This document shows positions 24,047-36,739 of a stretch of DNA of 64,000 bases, piece by piece. Within the stretch, counting starts at the first letter, position 1; every line of letters starts with the position of its first letter. Under the pieces are notes generated by a model. That model worked only from the letters and a program-made list of their open reading frames with translations, had not been told where the DNA came from and did no database searches. The stretch covers positions 21,522,501 through 21,586,500 of the forward strand of contig NC_092323.1 of the NCBI RefSeq assembly GCF_036785885.1. Reading direction: 5' to 3'. This stretch comes from Coffea arabica. Its lineage: Eukaryota; Streptophyta; Magnoliopsida; Gentianales; Rubiaceae. A program made the translations under genes and the position numbers.

Positions 24047-24492
24047 AAAAACCTGGCCCATATTGTTTCGATTTCAATTTCGATTTTGATTCCGAATTCA
24101 ATTCGGAATTTATTCCGAATCCATCGAATTTGGAATCCTTTTTTCCTTTTTTTCTTTTTTGTTAGACATATTGTTTTATATTATAAATTTTATATTACAT
24201 ATATTATAAAAATATTATTATGATTATAATATATATTTATAAAATGAAATTGAAATAAAAAATATAATTATATATATAAATAAATATATATATATTATAA
24301 AACGAAATTGAAATCGGAAATTTCGATTTCGAATTCCGATTTCAAAAACTCCATTATCGAATTCGAACCAAATTCGCTTAATTCGAAATCAAAAATTTCG
24401 ATTTCAGTGCCGAATTGCGAATTACCGATTTTGAAAATTCTGAATTCAATTTGAATTCGATCAACAAATCGGAATTTTTTCATTTTGCACAC
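24047..24492. repeat. GAATT/CGAAAT-rich inverted repeat region, probable decayed TIR element
   Basis: Runs of tttcgatttcaatttcg-like sequence at 24065-24130 are mirrored by reverse-complement runs at 24300-24480 around an AT-rich core. The right end, read inward on the minus strand, is TAGGAGTGTGCAAAATG, which is hAT-like. No matching left terminus or target duplication was found. Confidence 0.45.
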
Positions 24493-24658
24493 TCCTAGGA
24501 TTTTTAGAAGTCATAACCTCATGTGGCAACCCCTCCTTCAAAACACGAATACTTTTGAAAATGCACAGCCTTTCCAAGGCATTAAGTTTATAAATGCGCA
24601 GTCCTCTCAAGACATTAAGTTTACCACATTCAGAAACAGTTCATGCTAACAACTATAA

Positions 24659-26113
24659 GGGGGTGCTTGGTTGGAGGGTATAGGAATCAAGAATTGGATT
24701 GAGTCCCAAAATTGTTGCTTGGCTAATGGGTATAGGTTTTGAAATCTTGGAATGATTCGTGAAAAATCAGCCACTCTCAATACCCAAGTAGATCGGAGGG
24801 TTTTGATGAATCCCACCTTTGATTCCAAAATCTTAAAAAAAAATTATTTTTGGAATTTTTTAAAAATATATACTGGCTCTGTTTCTATATATTAATATTT
24901 ATTTATTTATATATATAATATTTTTTATTTCAATTTTGTTTTATAATATGTATATTAATATATATTTAATATACATATATAAATATATATATAAATATAC
25001 ATATTATAAAAAAGTTGAAATATATATTTATATAATATATATTTATACTTATATATAAATAAATATATATATTTATTTCAATTGATATAATATATCTAAT
25101 ATACATATACATATTAATATAATTTATATATATAATAAAATATAAATATTAATTGAAATATACATATTAATATATGTTAATATACATATTATAAAAAAAA
25201 TTGAAATAAATATATTTATATATTTATATAAATATATATAAATAAATATATTTATATAAATATAAATATAAATATATTTTAAACAAAATTATTTATATAT
25301 AAATATATATTATTTATTTCAATTGATATAATATATATAATATACATAATTGACATATTAATATTACTATAATTTATATATATAATATACATAATTAAAA
25401 TATACATATTAATATATATTAATATACATGTTATAAAACAAAATTGAAATAAATATATTTATAAATTGAAATAAATATATAAATAAATATATTTATATAT
25501 TTATGTAAATATAAATATAAATATATTTATAAATATATTTTAAACAAAAATATTTATATATAAATATATATTATTTATTTCAATTGATATAATATACATA
25601 TTAATATTACTATAATTTATATATATAATATACATAATTGAAATATACAAATTGAAATATACATATTAATATATATATTAATATACATATTATAAAACAA
25701 AATTGAAATAAATATATTTATAAATTTATATAAATATATATAAATAAATATATTTATATATTTATATAAATATAAATATAAAATATATTTATAAATATTT
25801 ATATAAATATAAATATAAAATATATTTATAAATATTTATAAATATATTTTAAACAGCAAATTAATATTTATATATGACTATATATATGGTGGATGGGTAT
25901 GTGGGAAAAGCATTTGAACGAGGAAGAAGAAAGATATGAAAAGCAAAAAGAAATTAAAGGTAAAAAATTGATTATTAAATTTGATACCCATTCCTTACCA
26001 ATATTTACCAAGCACGCCCATTTGTAATCATACCTTTGTCCAAAACCCATACTAAGTTTTTTTGTATGATTCCAATTACAATTCCAATTCCTAAGCTTGA
26101 ACCAAGCGCCCCC
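24659..26113. mobile_element. Tourist-like (PIF/Harbinger) non-autonomous element, 1455 bp
   Basis: The left end GGGGGTGCTTGGTTGGAG and the inverse of the right end, GGGGGCGCTTGGTTCAAG, form TIRs. TAA flanks both sides (24656-24658 and 26114-26116), the 3-bp duplication of this superfamily. Subterminal segments rich in 'ggtat...ggaat' are also inverted. The core (about 24840-25860) is almost entirely A/T and contains long internal near-repeats. There is no transposase. Confidence 0.85.
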
Positions 26114-26116
26114 TAA

Positions 26117-27014
26117 GTATATATCTGAATGAAACCCAAGCATATTTAGAAGACTTTAATTCAAGAAAATTCTAACACTAAATAAAAAATGCACAAAAAA
26201 TAAGACTTGCCGAACATCAAAACATACTAGGAGCACCTGGCTATTTTATTAGAGTATTGCTATGTAGATATTTACATGGCAAGAAAACCTGTAAATAACC
26301 AAATTCACAGATATGAATTTAAATTAATATCAGAACACAACAAAAAAATCCACTCAAATTGAAATTACTGAAGTAGTGGACTTCCCAACTAAAAATTAGC
26401 GTCGGATTCTTACGAAATCACCAAGGAGATAATAGCAATGCTATGGTTACATACAAGGTTGCAATTTAGGAAGAAGCCACCTATAACGCCATCAAGGTTG
26501 CCTCGCCAAAATATAGCCTCTTAAATATTAGCTCAAAACCCGAAATATGAAGTAATAGGACATCCTTGATCAGCAAAATCCAAATGAAAGTGAAAATAAG
26601 ATGTCCTGTGATTTCTATTGCCTATAAACCCCAATGCAAAAGATGCTTTCGTATGAAATCCTAGTTTCTTGCCAAACCATAAAACAAAATTCCCAAAATA
26701 AAGTAAGCAAATTGCCAAAACAAAAAAAGAAATCAAATGTAAAGAATAGCTTTGATGGAAAACAAATAAAAAAAGGGAAGCAGGGAGAGTTGAGAGTCCT
26801 CAATAAAGAGAAATGAGAGAAAGGCTTGCAAATTTTGAGGAAAAAGGGACAGAAAATATATTGCTGAAAATATGATAATTAAGTGTAATCCAATGACAAG
26901 ACAACGAGAAGGTACACGGCCCAAAAATCTAAGGGTTGAGAGAGATCCATTAGAAAAAATGGTAAATTCTGTAGTGTATTCACATATTCCAAAGACAGGT
27001 GTGGAAAGTAAATT
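26117..27014. other. Intergenic stretch, nothing recognised
   Basis: No convincing gene. Overlapping short ORFs on the minus strand (26533-27050) match no family I recognise and lack splice support. Confidence 0.4.
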
Positions 27015-27320
27015 ATATGGCAAAGAAGCTGGCACGTAGCAACCTGACATGTACGAAGATGAAGGGAATGTTTCTAAAAAAGTAAGTGGTGACCTATAAC
27101 CGCGGTTTAGAAATGTGAATGTAGCGTACTGCAGAAGTTGGAAATGTATTGGGGTATGACGGAATTAACATAAATATAATGGGCCTACGAATAAAACACC
27201 GAAAAGGAAGCATAAGCAGTACTATCTATTTACGGGCATTACATCAACAAAATACTATCTATTTATGGACATTTTACTCTGAATCATTACATTTATGTAA
27301 AATACATAAATATGTGTAAC
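27015..27320 (+). repeat. Left arm A of ~300-bp long-range inverted repeat
   Basis: Inverse of about 36390-36735. Shared landmarks are 'ggcacgt(a/t)gcaacctgacatgta', the 'gaagcataagcagtact' block and the start of the ~215-bp tandem array. The arms lie 9 kb apart and enclose the ASG1-like cargo structure. Confidence 0.75.
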
Positions 27321-28080
27321 TAAAATTGAAGAACTGTTACACTAATATTTTTACGAAAGGAAAATTGGTTGTCCTGTATTTAACATAAACTGATTTTTAT
27401 GAAAGTAAAAAATATATTGCCCGTAACATACCTATTATTTATGATTTTTTTTTTTGTATTACATCAACAAAACACTAGCTATTTACGGGTATTTTATTCT
27501 GAATCATTACATTTATGTAAAATACATAAATATCTGTAACTAAAATTGAAAAAGTGTTACACTAATATTTTTACGAAAGGGAAACTAGTAAATTTTGTAT
27601 TTAATAAATTTTAAATATTTGAAAGTAAAAAAGTTTTGCCCATAACATACCAACTCTTTATGAGTTTTTTGCATTACATCAACAAAATACTAACTATTTA
27701 TGGGTATTTTATTCTGAATCATTACATTTATGTAAAATACATAAATATTTGTAAATAAAATTAAAAAAGTATTATACTTATATTTTTATGAAAGGAAAAC
27801 TAGTAGATTTTACATTTAACAAATTTTAAATATGTGAAAGTAAAAAAGATTGCGCCCATAACATACCAACTCTTTATGGATTTTTTTGCATTACATCAAC
27901 AAAATACTAGCTATTATGGGCATTTTACTCTGAATCACTACATTTATGTAAAAAAAATAAATGTTTGTAATTAAAATTGAAAAAGTGATACACTTATATT
28001 TTTACAAAAGAGAAATTGGTAAAATTTGTATTTAACATAAATTAAATATGTTAAAGCAATATTAAAGGTGATTTTATTAG
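27225..28080 (+). repeat. Tandem array, about four units of ~215 bp
   Basis: Units restart at about 27243, 27463, 27674 and 27894 with 'atcaacaaaata(c)ta', then 'tgaatca(t/c)tacatttatgtaaa' and a block ending 'ctctttatgg'. Parts of one unit reappear inverted at 36340-36490. Confidence 0.8.
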
Positions 28081-28311
28081 TTACTTAATTTGTTGGTAAG
28101 AAACAAGGTTTCTTTTGCAAAATTTGTCCATTAGATTTTTTTTTCAAATAATTAGGATATAAAGGTAAATTTTCACAATTTTTTGTTAGCAATAGGCCCC
28201 AATTTCCTCCTAGACAGTGACGAAGCCAAGATTTTTTTACTTTGAGGGAGGGCCAAAATGATTGACAAATAAAATTATTTTAATATATTATGTTCAAAAT
28301 AATTTTCATCT

Positions 28312-28848
28312 ATTTAAATATATGGTATCCTAAAATATCAAATATTAACTTTAATTATAAAGGTATGTCTATTTGATAAATATGTAGTTTAGTCATAACT
28401 AAAATTAAAACAAGAAATAACATTTGATTAAATATCTTATAGGAAAAAAATGCACTTTTTTATCCTCAAAATTTGGGTGGTTGACCAATTTCATCCTCAA
28501 AGTTTCACCCCAAACATATTGCATCCTCAAAATTTCGTAATTTTGGCCAATTAAGGACAATTAACGAGAAATGAAGAATTGATCGTTAGAACAATGATTT
28601 TACTCAACAAAAAATTGATAAAACCGAATGGAGCCATTTTTAACGGAACAATTGCAACGCATAAAAAGCTCAATTCTTCTCCTTCTTCTCTTTGCTTTTC
28701 TGTAACCCCAAAATTTTTTTGCCAATCTCTGGAGTTTTAATGACCGTTATACAACTTTCAAAACAAATAAATTCATTCTAAATTTTTATTTGGGATTATT
28801 TCATAAATCAAATCGTGGTCACTTTCCGTAAAGTATCACTTTCCCATA
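28312..28848 (+). repeat. Arm segment B (inverse of 36985-37512)
   Basis: About 530 bp matching the reverse complement of 36985-37512. Landmarks are 'gtggttgaccaatttcatcc' and 'ccgaatggagccattttt'. It directly abuts the ~106-bp repeat array, so B plus array forms a long terminal-arm-like structure. Confidence 0.8.
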
Positions 28849-29390
28849 AAAGACTAGCTCTTTATGGCTTTTCTCCATTAGAAGAACAGAGTACCTATTT
28901 TTTCATAATTAAATTTATTTATCGAATAAAATAAAAATAAATTCATTTTCTAATAAAAGACTAGCTCTTTATGGCTTTCCTCCATTATAAGAACAAAGTA
29001 CCCATTTTCTCATAAATAAATTTATTTATCAGATAAAATAAAAATAAATCTATTTTTCAATAAAAAACCAACTCTTTATAACTTTCCTCCATTATAAGAA
29101 TAGAGTACCCATTTTTCCATAAATAAATTTATTTATCGGATAAAATAAAAATAAACCCATTTTTTAATAAAAGACCAGCTCTTTATGACTTTTTTTCATT
29201 TTAAGAACAAAGTATCCATTTTTTCATAAACAAATTTATTTATCAGATAAAATAAAAATAAACCCGTTTTTTCAAAAAAAAAAAACATCAGCTCTTTATG
29301 ACTTTCCTCTATTATAAGAACAGAGTACTCATTTTGAAGGCAAAAAAGGAATTTGTTTATCGGATAAAATAAAAATAAACTCATTAATGT
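28848..29390 (-). repeat. ~106-bp tandem array, about five units, reverse orientation
   Basis: Each unit, in this orientation, runs 'agctctttatg(g/a)c', 'cctccattataagaac', 'agagtacccattt', then 'aaatttatttatc(g/a)gataaaa' and 'aaaataaa(c/t)'. The same unit occurs forward at 33070-33640, 36740-36980 and 46800-47400, and reverse at 44507-44975. Confidence 0.88.
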
Positions 29391-30030
29391 CAATAATGAG
29401 ATATAGCAAAATGGTGGCCCACCTCTCTCAATGTGATTTTCAATGGGATAAGATTTGCACGGTACATGTAGCAAATTGTCATGGCCCCTGTTCCTTCACA
29501 TGTGTGTAGAGGCGGTAATTGTCATGGATTGCTTACAACTTATTCCCTCCAAACCTTTTCTTATAATGGAGTTTCTGATTTTATCCAAGTAATAAATTAC
29601 TTCAGTGAAAAAAAGGAAAAATAGAAAATTTATGGAGGAAAGTTACAAAGAGTTGGTGTTTTATTGGAAACCATCGACCCCTTACGAAAGACGATCAAAT
29701 GCAGCTAAATGATTTTCTTGCAAGAAAGTTGCCGAAAGCAGCTTTGTGACTGTAGTTGCTATTTTTTTTTCAACCATTTTTTTAGCAAGAGGTATCACTA
29801 ATGTCAATATTGAGATATAGCAAAATTTGTATACGAAATAACAAACCAATTTGTCATTACAAATACAAAACGAGCAATAATATATTACAACCAATACTAT
29901 CAACAGTACAAAGCACAAAGATACTCAAATCAAATCCTAATTGGGCTTTAATATGTACAACCAAAATTGCTAGGGATAACAAATGCTAAGATAGACCCTG
30001 TGCCGATATACAATGAGTATCATGTTTGCA

Positions 30031-32106
30031 TTAATTGACGAAGTCCATAATCGAAGTAGCTTGTAAGAGCTTCATAGCCATGTCATGTTTGCTCTCCTCC
30101 ACCATTTTTTATTTCTTCAATTACATGCGTATCCATTACTGAATAAACCAAAACACAGAGTCAAATACTACTAGAGAGACGCGACTACATATATAAACCT
30201 CCTTGGAGGAAAAGAAATACTCTGTACAGATTATAAATCAAATGAAAATGACATTTTACATTTCTGTTGGTCAGAAACTTTTAGTGAATATCAAATTTTG
30301 GTTCAAGACTATTAAAAGGACCGGTTACCTGAGCTGGGTGATGGTGTTTCATGTCTAATAGATTCTCGAGGTCTACTAACAGTGTCTTGTTCATTCCTCG
30401 AAGATGATGATTGACCACCTGATGGCGATGCTGCATCCCTCAGGTTGAAGAAAGTGGGACTCTCATGATTGTTCAAATCAAATGCAGCTTTGTTTTCACT
30501 TGGGTCATCAAACACAGAGATTCTGGGTTCAAAATATGGAGAATCCAATGTTATCTCTCCTTGTTTACTCAGGAAGTTAAGACGAGGATCACATTGAATA
30601 AGCTTTTCGAAATGCTTTCCCAACAAGCCTTGTGGACACTGCAGAAAATGACGCCTGCCAGAAATCCCAGAAAAAATGCCAATCAACGGTGAGTCAGACC
30701 ATTGCTGTTAGTCTCCAGAGATTGAGCAAAACAACGAAAAGAAAAAACTGTCACTTAAAAAAAAAAAATTTAGAGCATCTCTCATCTCTTAATACCTTTA
30801 GTATCAAAAAGCTACCAAATATATTTCAAATGTCCAATTCGGGATTACCCCTCTCCCCTGTTTCTTCTCCCCCACCCAATAAAAAAAATCATCTCTTTGG
30901 TGATAAAGGGAGAAATGCTAAAAGCACAGAAGGCTAGAATAGAGTAAGTCCAACAATTGAAATTCAGTCGTGAGTCGCTGATACTCATAAAAGTCAACAT
31001 TTCGCTCTAAAAGCTCGTAAGATAGGAACTTGGAAGTCAACATCAGAGAAGAGAGGTGTATGCAGACTATTATTCAGATACATCTGCGGTCAAGGCAGTA
31101 TAGCTGTGGTGATAACAAATCGCTATCTACATAATGCTGAGATGTTACTGAGAAAGTCAAAGAACCACCTAAGAAATAACAAATTGATGAAGTAACTCAA
31201 ATGGTACAAATCAAAATGTGGGGGTGGAGAACAAAAAATCCTTGCTACATAAATAAACAAATAGGACACATACAGTACGGAACAAGTAGCTTGTTGCCTA
31301 AAAAGTGCCATTTAAAAATGGCAACACAATAAACTCGTGAATGAATGAGAGATTACCATACCTTTGTATGCTGGCCTGACCCCCAGTAAAATCAGATGTT
31401 GCCTGCCACAGGGTATGCTTCCTGGGCTGTGGATTTGTCTCCCTAAAGAAAAGAGGTTGTCTTGCAAGCTACACCATTAAAAAAAAACTGTTTTCACTAT
31501 AAAAAGTTCATAATAACGACATACAAAGTAATTAACAAAGACACAGTAAGTGTTGCTAATACCACTACATCCAAAGTCCCCGATCCGTCATCAGGAATTC
31601 GCCTTCAAAGCCATTATATCAGACCATTGAATTTCAATCTTATTCTTGAGCCCGCCATCAAGAACCTCCCATACAAGCTTATGCTTTGCAAAATAACACT
31701 TTGCTACCAAATCCCCTTCATATCTTGACTTATACTAGAAATTAGAACAAAGACATGCAATCAAAATTAACGAAATCATAAGCAATCCAATAAAACAAGT
31801 TTCTAAAATCCATGATCAAATGAAAATGTATAAATATACCTCCCAGGTCCCAATTCGCAGAATAGTTGCTGGAAAATTTGAAGCCTTGAGCTTCTCAGAG
31901 GAACCAGAAGCAGCGGCCCCTTTAAGCTCTTTTTTACTGGAACTTGCACCCTTAGGTGAATTAGCTTGAGAAAGCCTCATTTGGATCAATTCCAAAAGGG
32001 AAGGACTTTTCCTCAGCCTCAATCCCAATGGATTCGGCTCGTCTAATGGGTTATACTGAGCCGGCGGTGCCACCGGAAAGCCACCCACTTCCCCACTTCC
32101 CTGCTG
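30031..32106 (-). pseudogene. Broken copy of an ASG1-like plant gene (five exons, two frameshifts)
   Basis: Exons 32106-31840, 31734-31563, 31468-31362, 30654-30329 and 30138-30031 have GT-AG borders and compatible phases. They encode EVGGFPVAPPAQYNPLDE, KASNFPATILRIGTWE, YEGDLVAKCYFAKHKLVWEV, LFFRETNPQPRKHTLWQATS and HFLQCPQGLLGKHFEKLIQC, ending SIMDFVN and a stop. This matches my memory of the plant-specific family that includes Arabidopsis ALTERED SEED GERMINATION 1; molecular function unknown. Exon 2 is 172 rather than 174 bases: two bases are missing at the KAN-C-P site near 31592, causing a stop. The last exon has one extra A in an A-run near 30108. Introns are kept, so it is a DNA-level copy. 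Upstream exons are absent or unrecognised. It sits between the two ~106-bp repeat arms. Confidence 0.7.
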
Positions 32107-32344
32107 CTACAGTCAAACCCCCCTGAAAGTACATCAGAAATTGAACTTTCAATCATACAGACAAAACCACATAGAATAAAACCAGGAAAAAAACCCAAAA
32201 TTCACACAAACTCCTAAAAAGTGATAGATGTTCAAGATCCAATTTTGACGGGTCGTTTCATTTTGCCTTCCAGTAAGACCCATTTCTCTACTCCAACTGA
32301 GATGCCCATTCACTCTAATCCACTGAAGTAGAAGCCTACAATTT

Positions 32345-33070
32345 CAAAAAGTTTATCTTGCGATTGTTAAATTGACCAAAAATGCAAGAAAAAGGCAATT
32401 GACAAAACAGAGATGAAAATAACATATTAAAAAACCTACACCATCGCTTTTCCTTGAAGTCTGCCATTGCATCGAAAGGGTCTTTAAAGTGTGTCCATGA
32501 TTGTATAAATTCAGATCTGGATGCTAGAGAGGAAGAGGGGAACCATATGTCTACGGGAAACTGAAAATTGATAGAGAGGGAAAGAGAGATAGAAGGAGAA
32601 AGGTGCATGGAAGGTTGCGATTGAACTTTCGAGGGCTCTGATCTGAGAACAATATTTGGGAAAGTAGCCTTGCAAGTATGGAAGGCTTGGAATTCATGTG
32701 GCGCTAGGCTTGACAAGTGCTGTGCCGGGAATGGTTAAAAAATTTTCAATGCGCAGCTCTGCTAAAAATTGGAAGGGAGCAAAATTTTGAAATTTTCACA
32801 AAAAAGCACCCATGATTTCTCACCAATAACATAGAAACTTTGGGCCACTAGAATCAGTATTTGGAGGGAAGCTTTCCCGCGCTCCTTTTGGCGAGAATTT
32901 TAAGCGAGAAAAGTCCTTGCCCTCGCAGAGTATATGATGGCTCCAATTTTTGGTGAGGTATTGTCCTTTTCCTTGTTATAAACCTCTTAAGAGCGTCAAG
33001 CTTTCTACTTCTTGCTAAAGTTGTTGTCGCTAATACCCTTTTTTGTTGCAGTGAACGGAGGAAAATCATA
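32345..33070. repeat. Shell segment shared with 46093-46800
   Basis: About 725 bp with very high identity to 46093-46800, between the cargo and the right repeat arm. On the minus strand an ORF (SEFIQSWTHFKDPFDAMADF) stops at a plausible GT donor (32441-32440), so it may hold a captured 5' exon. The gene is not recognised. Confidence 0.7.
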
Positions 33071-33640
33071 AAGAACTGGTATTTTATTGAAAAATATATT
33101 TATTTTTTCATCCGATAAATAAATTTATTTATGAAAAAATGGATACTCTGTTCTTATAATAGAGGAAAACTATAAAGAGCTTGTGTTTTATTGAAAAACG
33201 GGTTCATTTTTATTTTATTCGATAAATAATATTTTTTTTAGAAAAATGGGTACTATATTCTTATAATGGAGGAAAGTCATAAAGAACTAGTTTTTTATTG
33301 AAAAAAGTGTTTATTTTCATTTTATTTGATAAACAAATTTGTTTATGGCAAAATGAATACTCTTTTCTTATAAGGGAAGAAAGCCATAAAGAGCTGATAT
33401 TTTAATGAGAAACGGGCTTATTTTTATTTTTTCGATAAATAAATTTGTTTATGGCAAAATGGGTGCACAGTTCTTATAATAAAGGAAAGGCATAAAGATT
33501 TAGAATTTTATTGAAAAACGGGTTTATTTTTATTTTATCCGATAAATAATTTTTTTTTAGGAAAAGGTGTACTTTGTTCTTATAATGGAGGAAAGCGATA
33601 AAGAGTTGATTTTTTATTGGAAAACGGGTTTATTACAATT
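33070..33640 (+). repeat. ~106-bp tandem array, about five units, forward orientation
   Basis: Right-arm partner of 28848-29390. Starts near 33091, 33196, 33300, 33408 and 33513 give a period of about 105-108 bp. The last unit ends at 'cgggtttatta', where unrelated DNA shared with 47400 onward begins. Confidence 0.88.
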
Positions 33641-33784
33641 TTATTCCAGCCAATTGTGACCCATTTTCCCACTAACCTAAGGTAGACGGACTAAATCATT
33701 GAGTTCGTTAACCACAGTCAAAATTAACACAGAAGCAACTGACTCAAATCACTCAATCCTTTATGGTTTATACCAAATTAATAC

Positions 33785-34295
33785 TAGAAAGCTTATTTGA
33801 AATAACAATAAAATATTTTATAAATGATTAAAACTTAGTACATTAGTTAGTAAGTACTCGTAACATACTTGTATAATGCATGATTATATGTATAATTTAA
33901 TATTCTTTTTGTACTTATATATTTTAAAATATTCTGTGAAAAATATTTTGACCTTTCACATGACCTTAGAAAATAATAAAATTTTATCGTATTATAAAAT
34001 AATAATTTTATTTTATTATATTCATAGGTGTTAAATTATAAAAATTGTGATATAGAAACAAGTGATATTCTACGTGTAACTAGGAAGATTTGTTGTTATT
34101 GTTATCCAAACTTTCAAACTTTTCAAAAATTGAAAATGAATACAAACTTATGATAAGACAAAATTTTATTATATATTTTACAAGGTTACTTTTCATAGTA
34201 TTTTAAAATATATAAATACAAAAAATATTAAATTATACCTATAATCATTTATTATACAGGTATATTATGAGTACTTACTAACTAAGATTTATCCC
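33785..34295. repeat. Inverted repeat pair, ~110-bp arms
   Basis: 33845-33955 ('ttagttagtaagtactcgtaa...') is mirrored by 34187-34290. A further direct copy lies at 36045-36165. In the second block the forward arm remains (about 47600-47700), but the inverted arm is replaced by other sequence (47897-48030). Confidence 0.7.
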
Positions 34296-34454
34296 CACAT
34301 TTGTATAGTTTGTTGTGACAATCAGGTTTATTCTCACATTTGTTTGAGTTTTGATTACAATGGATATAAGCTATTCCCTCCAAACCCCAAATTTTGAATT
34401 ATAACATTCAACCAAAACATGCTCAAACTCTCAGGCTCGGTCGTACAAGGACAG

Positions 34455-36116
34455 CTAGTGTGAATATCCGTGCTACACACGGTGCTTACATTGTTAAAAT
34501 AAATCAAAAGATTATACCATTTTAATTTGAAAAAAATTAAAAAAATTATACCAACATAATTAAAATTTAAGATTTGTCTAACAATAGGTCAAAGTATGAA
34601 GAAAACTGTAAATCATTCAAGAATTGTGTTTTTGCAAAAGATGGATCTTAAAATAATAATAATAATTTACATTAGAAAATGAATGATATATGGATAGAAA
34701 TAAATGTAATTGCATTTTTTTTATTTTAAAATGAAATACTTACCAATATTATACATTCAATTTGATAATCTTATAGATATATGCATTATGAGAATATATA
34801 TATATGTATATGTGTGTATGTGTGTGAATTAACTACCTTTGAATTAATTTTTATTAAAAAAATTATTTATTTTTAATGCCTTTATAATTTGTGAATGATT
34901 ATGAGAGTAAAATATATTATGACAATAAGATATGTTGAATTGTGAAAATTGTAATTTAAACAGGTTTCTAAATTTTGGATATTTGACTTTCGTAGTTGCG
35001 AATTTTTTAACTTAACGGTTAGTTATTACTCTAAGTGATATGATAAGTGTCAGTAATAAATGTGAGATGTGAATTAGAATTTGCAGATATCATTTTACAG
35101 GGGTGGTTATTATCCGTTAATTAAAGTTTAGGAGTTTGAATTTTATGGGGTAGTGGAAAAAACATGAGGAAAATGTGAAAAAAATATAAGCATGATTATA
35201 GGATTTGTAGGGCCGGTTACATGATTAGTTAAGAGATAAATAAGTTTTAATTATAAAAATGTAAAATTCTATTAAAATAGCATTCAGACTTTTGATAATT
35301 TTGGAAGTTCCTTATCCAAAACCCCCTCAGCAATACATATAGATATAGATACTAAACGATAGTTATGATAGCGAAATAGTTTTTACCTGATATAACATGT
35401 TGTTGTACTTTTAGCGATCATTTGATTTATTGTTGGACCTATTCACCTAAATAAAATAACACCTAAAATTATGGAAGTAAGTTTCCTATCTAAAATAGTA
35501 AGTTAAGTGTAACAGATTAGTAACTTTTATACCTCAAAAGGTAAATTGGAATAAATATTAAACTTAATTTTTAAATAAATAGATTACTACTTGATATCCC
35601 AAACTTACTTTTAAAAGAGTAAGTTTAGTTCAAATAACAGTAAGTTTTTATACATAAATAGTAATTCTTACTAATAACATGGCAATAAAAATGATTAAGG
35701 ATCAAAATTTACCATTTTTTGGAATGCATGTACAATTTTTACATTAAAACCTTATCTCAAAGTAGTATTAGAAAGTTTATTTGAAATAATGATAAGATGT
35801 TTTTATTAATGATTCAAACTTAGTACCTTAGTTAGTAAGCACTCATAATATACCTTAGTAAGTTTAATTCAAGTAATAGTAAGTTTTTATACATAAATAG
35901 TAATTATTACTGATAACATGGCAAATTTGATTAATAATCAAGATTTATTGATTTATGGGACGCATGTACTATTTTACTTTAAAACTTATCTCAAACTAGT
36001 ATTAGAAAGTTTATTTGAAATAACGATAAGATGTTTTATCAATGATTAAAGCTTAGTACCTTAGTTAGTAAGTACTCAAAATACACTCGTATAATACATG
36101 ATTATAGGTATAATTT
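34455..36116 (-). mobile_element. 5'-truncated non-autonomous Helitron (paralogue of 48190-51205)
   Basis: The minus-strand 3' end is CCGTGTGTAGCACGG, a perfect 5-bp stem, then ATATTCACA and CTAG. The base after CTAG is C rather than T. The body is homologous to 48190-50453, except for a ~600-bp insertion in copy 2 and a local duplication here at 35690-36116. Homology stops near 36116, before any 5' TC end. Confidence 0.6.
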
Positions 36117-36389
36117 AAAATTTTTTGTACTTATACATTTTAAAATACTATGAAAAATAGTATGAACTAAACCTACTCTTCAAAAAGTAAATTTCGGATA
36201 TGCAGTAGTAATTTATTTTTAAAAAATTTAAGTTGCATATTTATTTCAATTTACGCTTGAACATACATCGATCGGTGCTCTATGGATGCGTCCAAACTCC
36301 AGTGAATGTCTTTAAACTAAATTCTAATCAAAGTAGTATCCAAAATGTAATGATTCAGAGTAAAATGTCCATAAAACTTAGTACAAGGA

Positions 36390-36735
36390 CAGCTAGTGTG
36401 AATATCCGTGCTATCCATAATATTTATGTATTTTACATAAATGTAATGATTCAGAGTAAAATGCCCATAAATAGATAATATTTTGTTGATGTAATGCCCA
36501 TAATCGGTGGCCCCAGGATGGCTTTGTTTAGTAATTAGTACTGCTTATGCTTCCTCACAAATGTTTTATTCTTAGACCCTTTATATTTATGTTAATTCCG
36601 TGACATCCCAACACATTTTGAGCTTATACAGTACACAATATTTCCAAACCCCGGTTATAGGTCTCCACTTGCTTTTGTACAAATATTTCCTTCTTGGTCC
36701 ATACATGTCAGGTTGCAACGTGCCACTTTCTTTGC
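36390..36735 (-). repeat. Right arm A' (inverse of 27015-27320) with a Helitron-end fragment
   Basis: Mirror of arm A. At 36390-36413 it contains 'tacaaggacagctagtgtga' and 'atatccgtgct', the same junction string found at the Helitron 3' ends at 34446 and 48179, spliced into a ~215-bp array unit. Confidence 0.7.
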
Positions 36736-36739
36736 TATA

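Larger units (their letters stand above)
28312..33640. mobile_element. Foldback-like compound element, copy 1, carrying ASG1-like gene copy
   Basis: Left arm: segment B plus reverse-oriented ~106-bp units (28848-29390). Right arm: forward-oriented ~106-bp units (33070-33640), with further units and inverted B at 36740-37512 beyond a 3.1-kb interruption. Between the arms lie shell DNA shared with copy 2 (29665-29930 in part, 32345-33070) and private cargo (30031-32106). Termini and target duplication could not be fixed, so the transposon class is an inference from the architecture. Confidence 0.55.
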
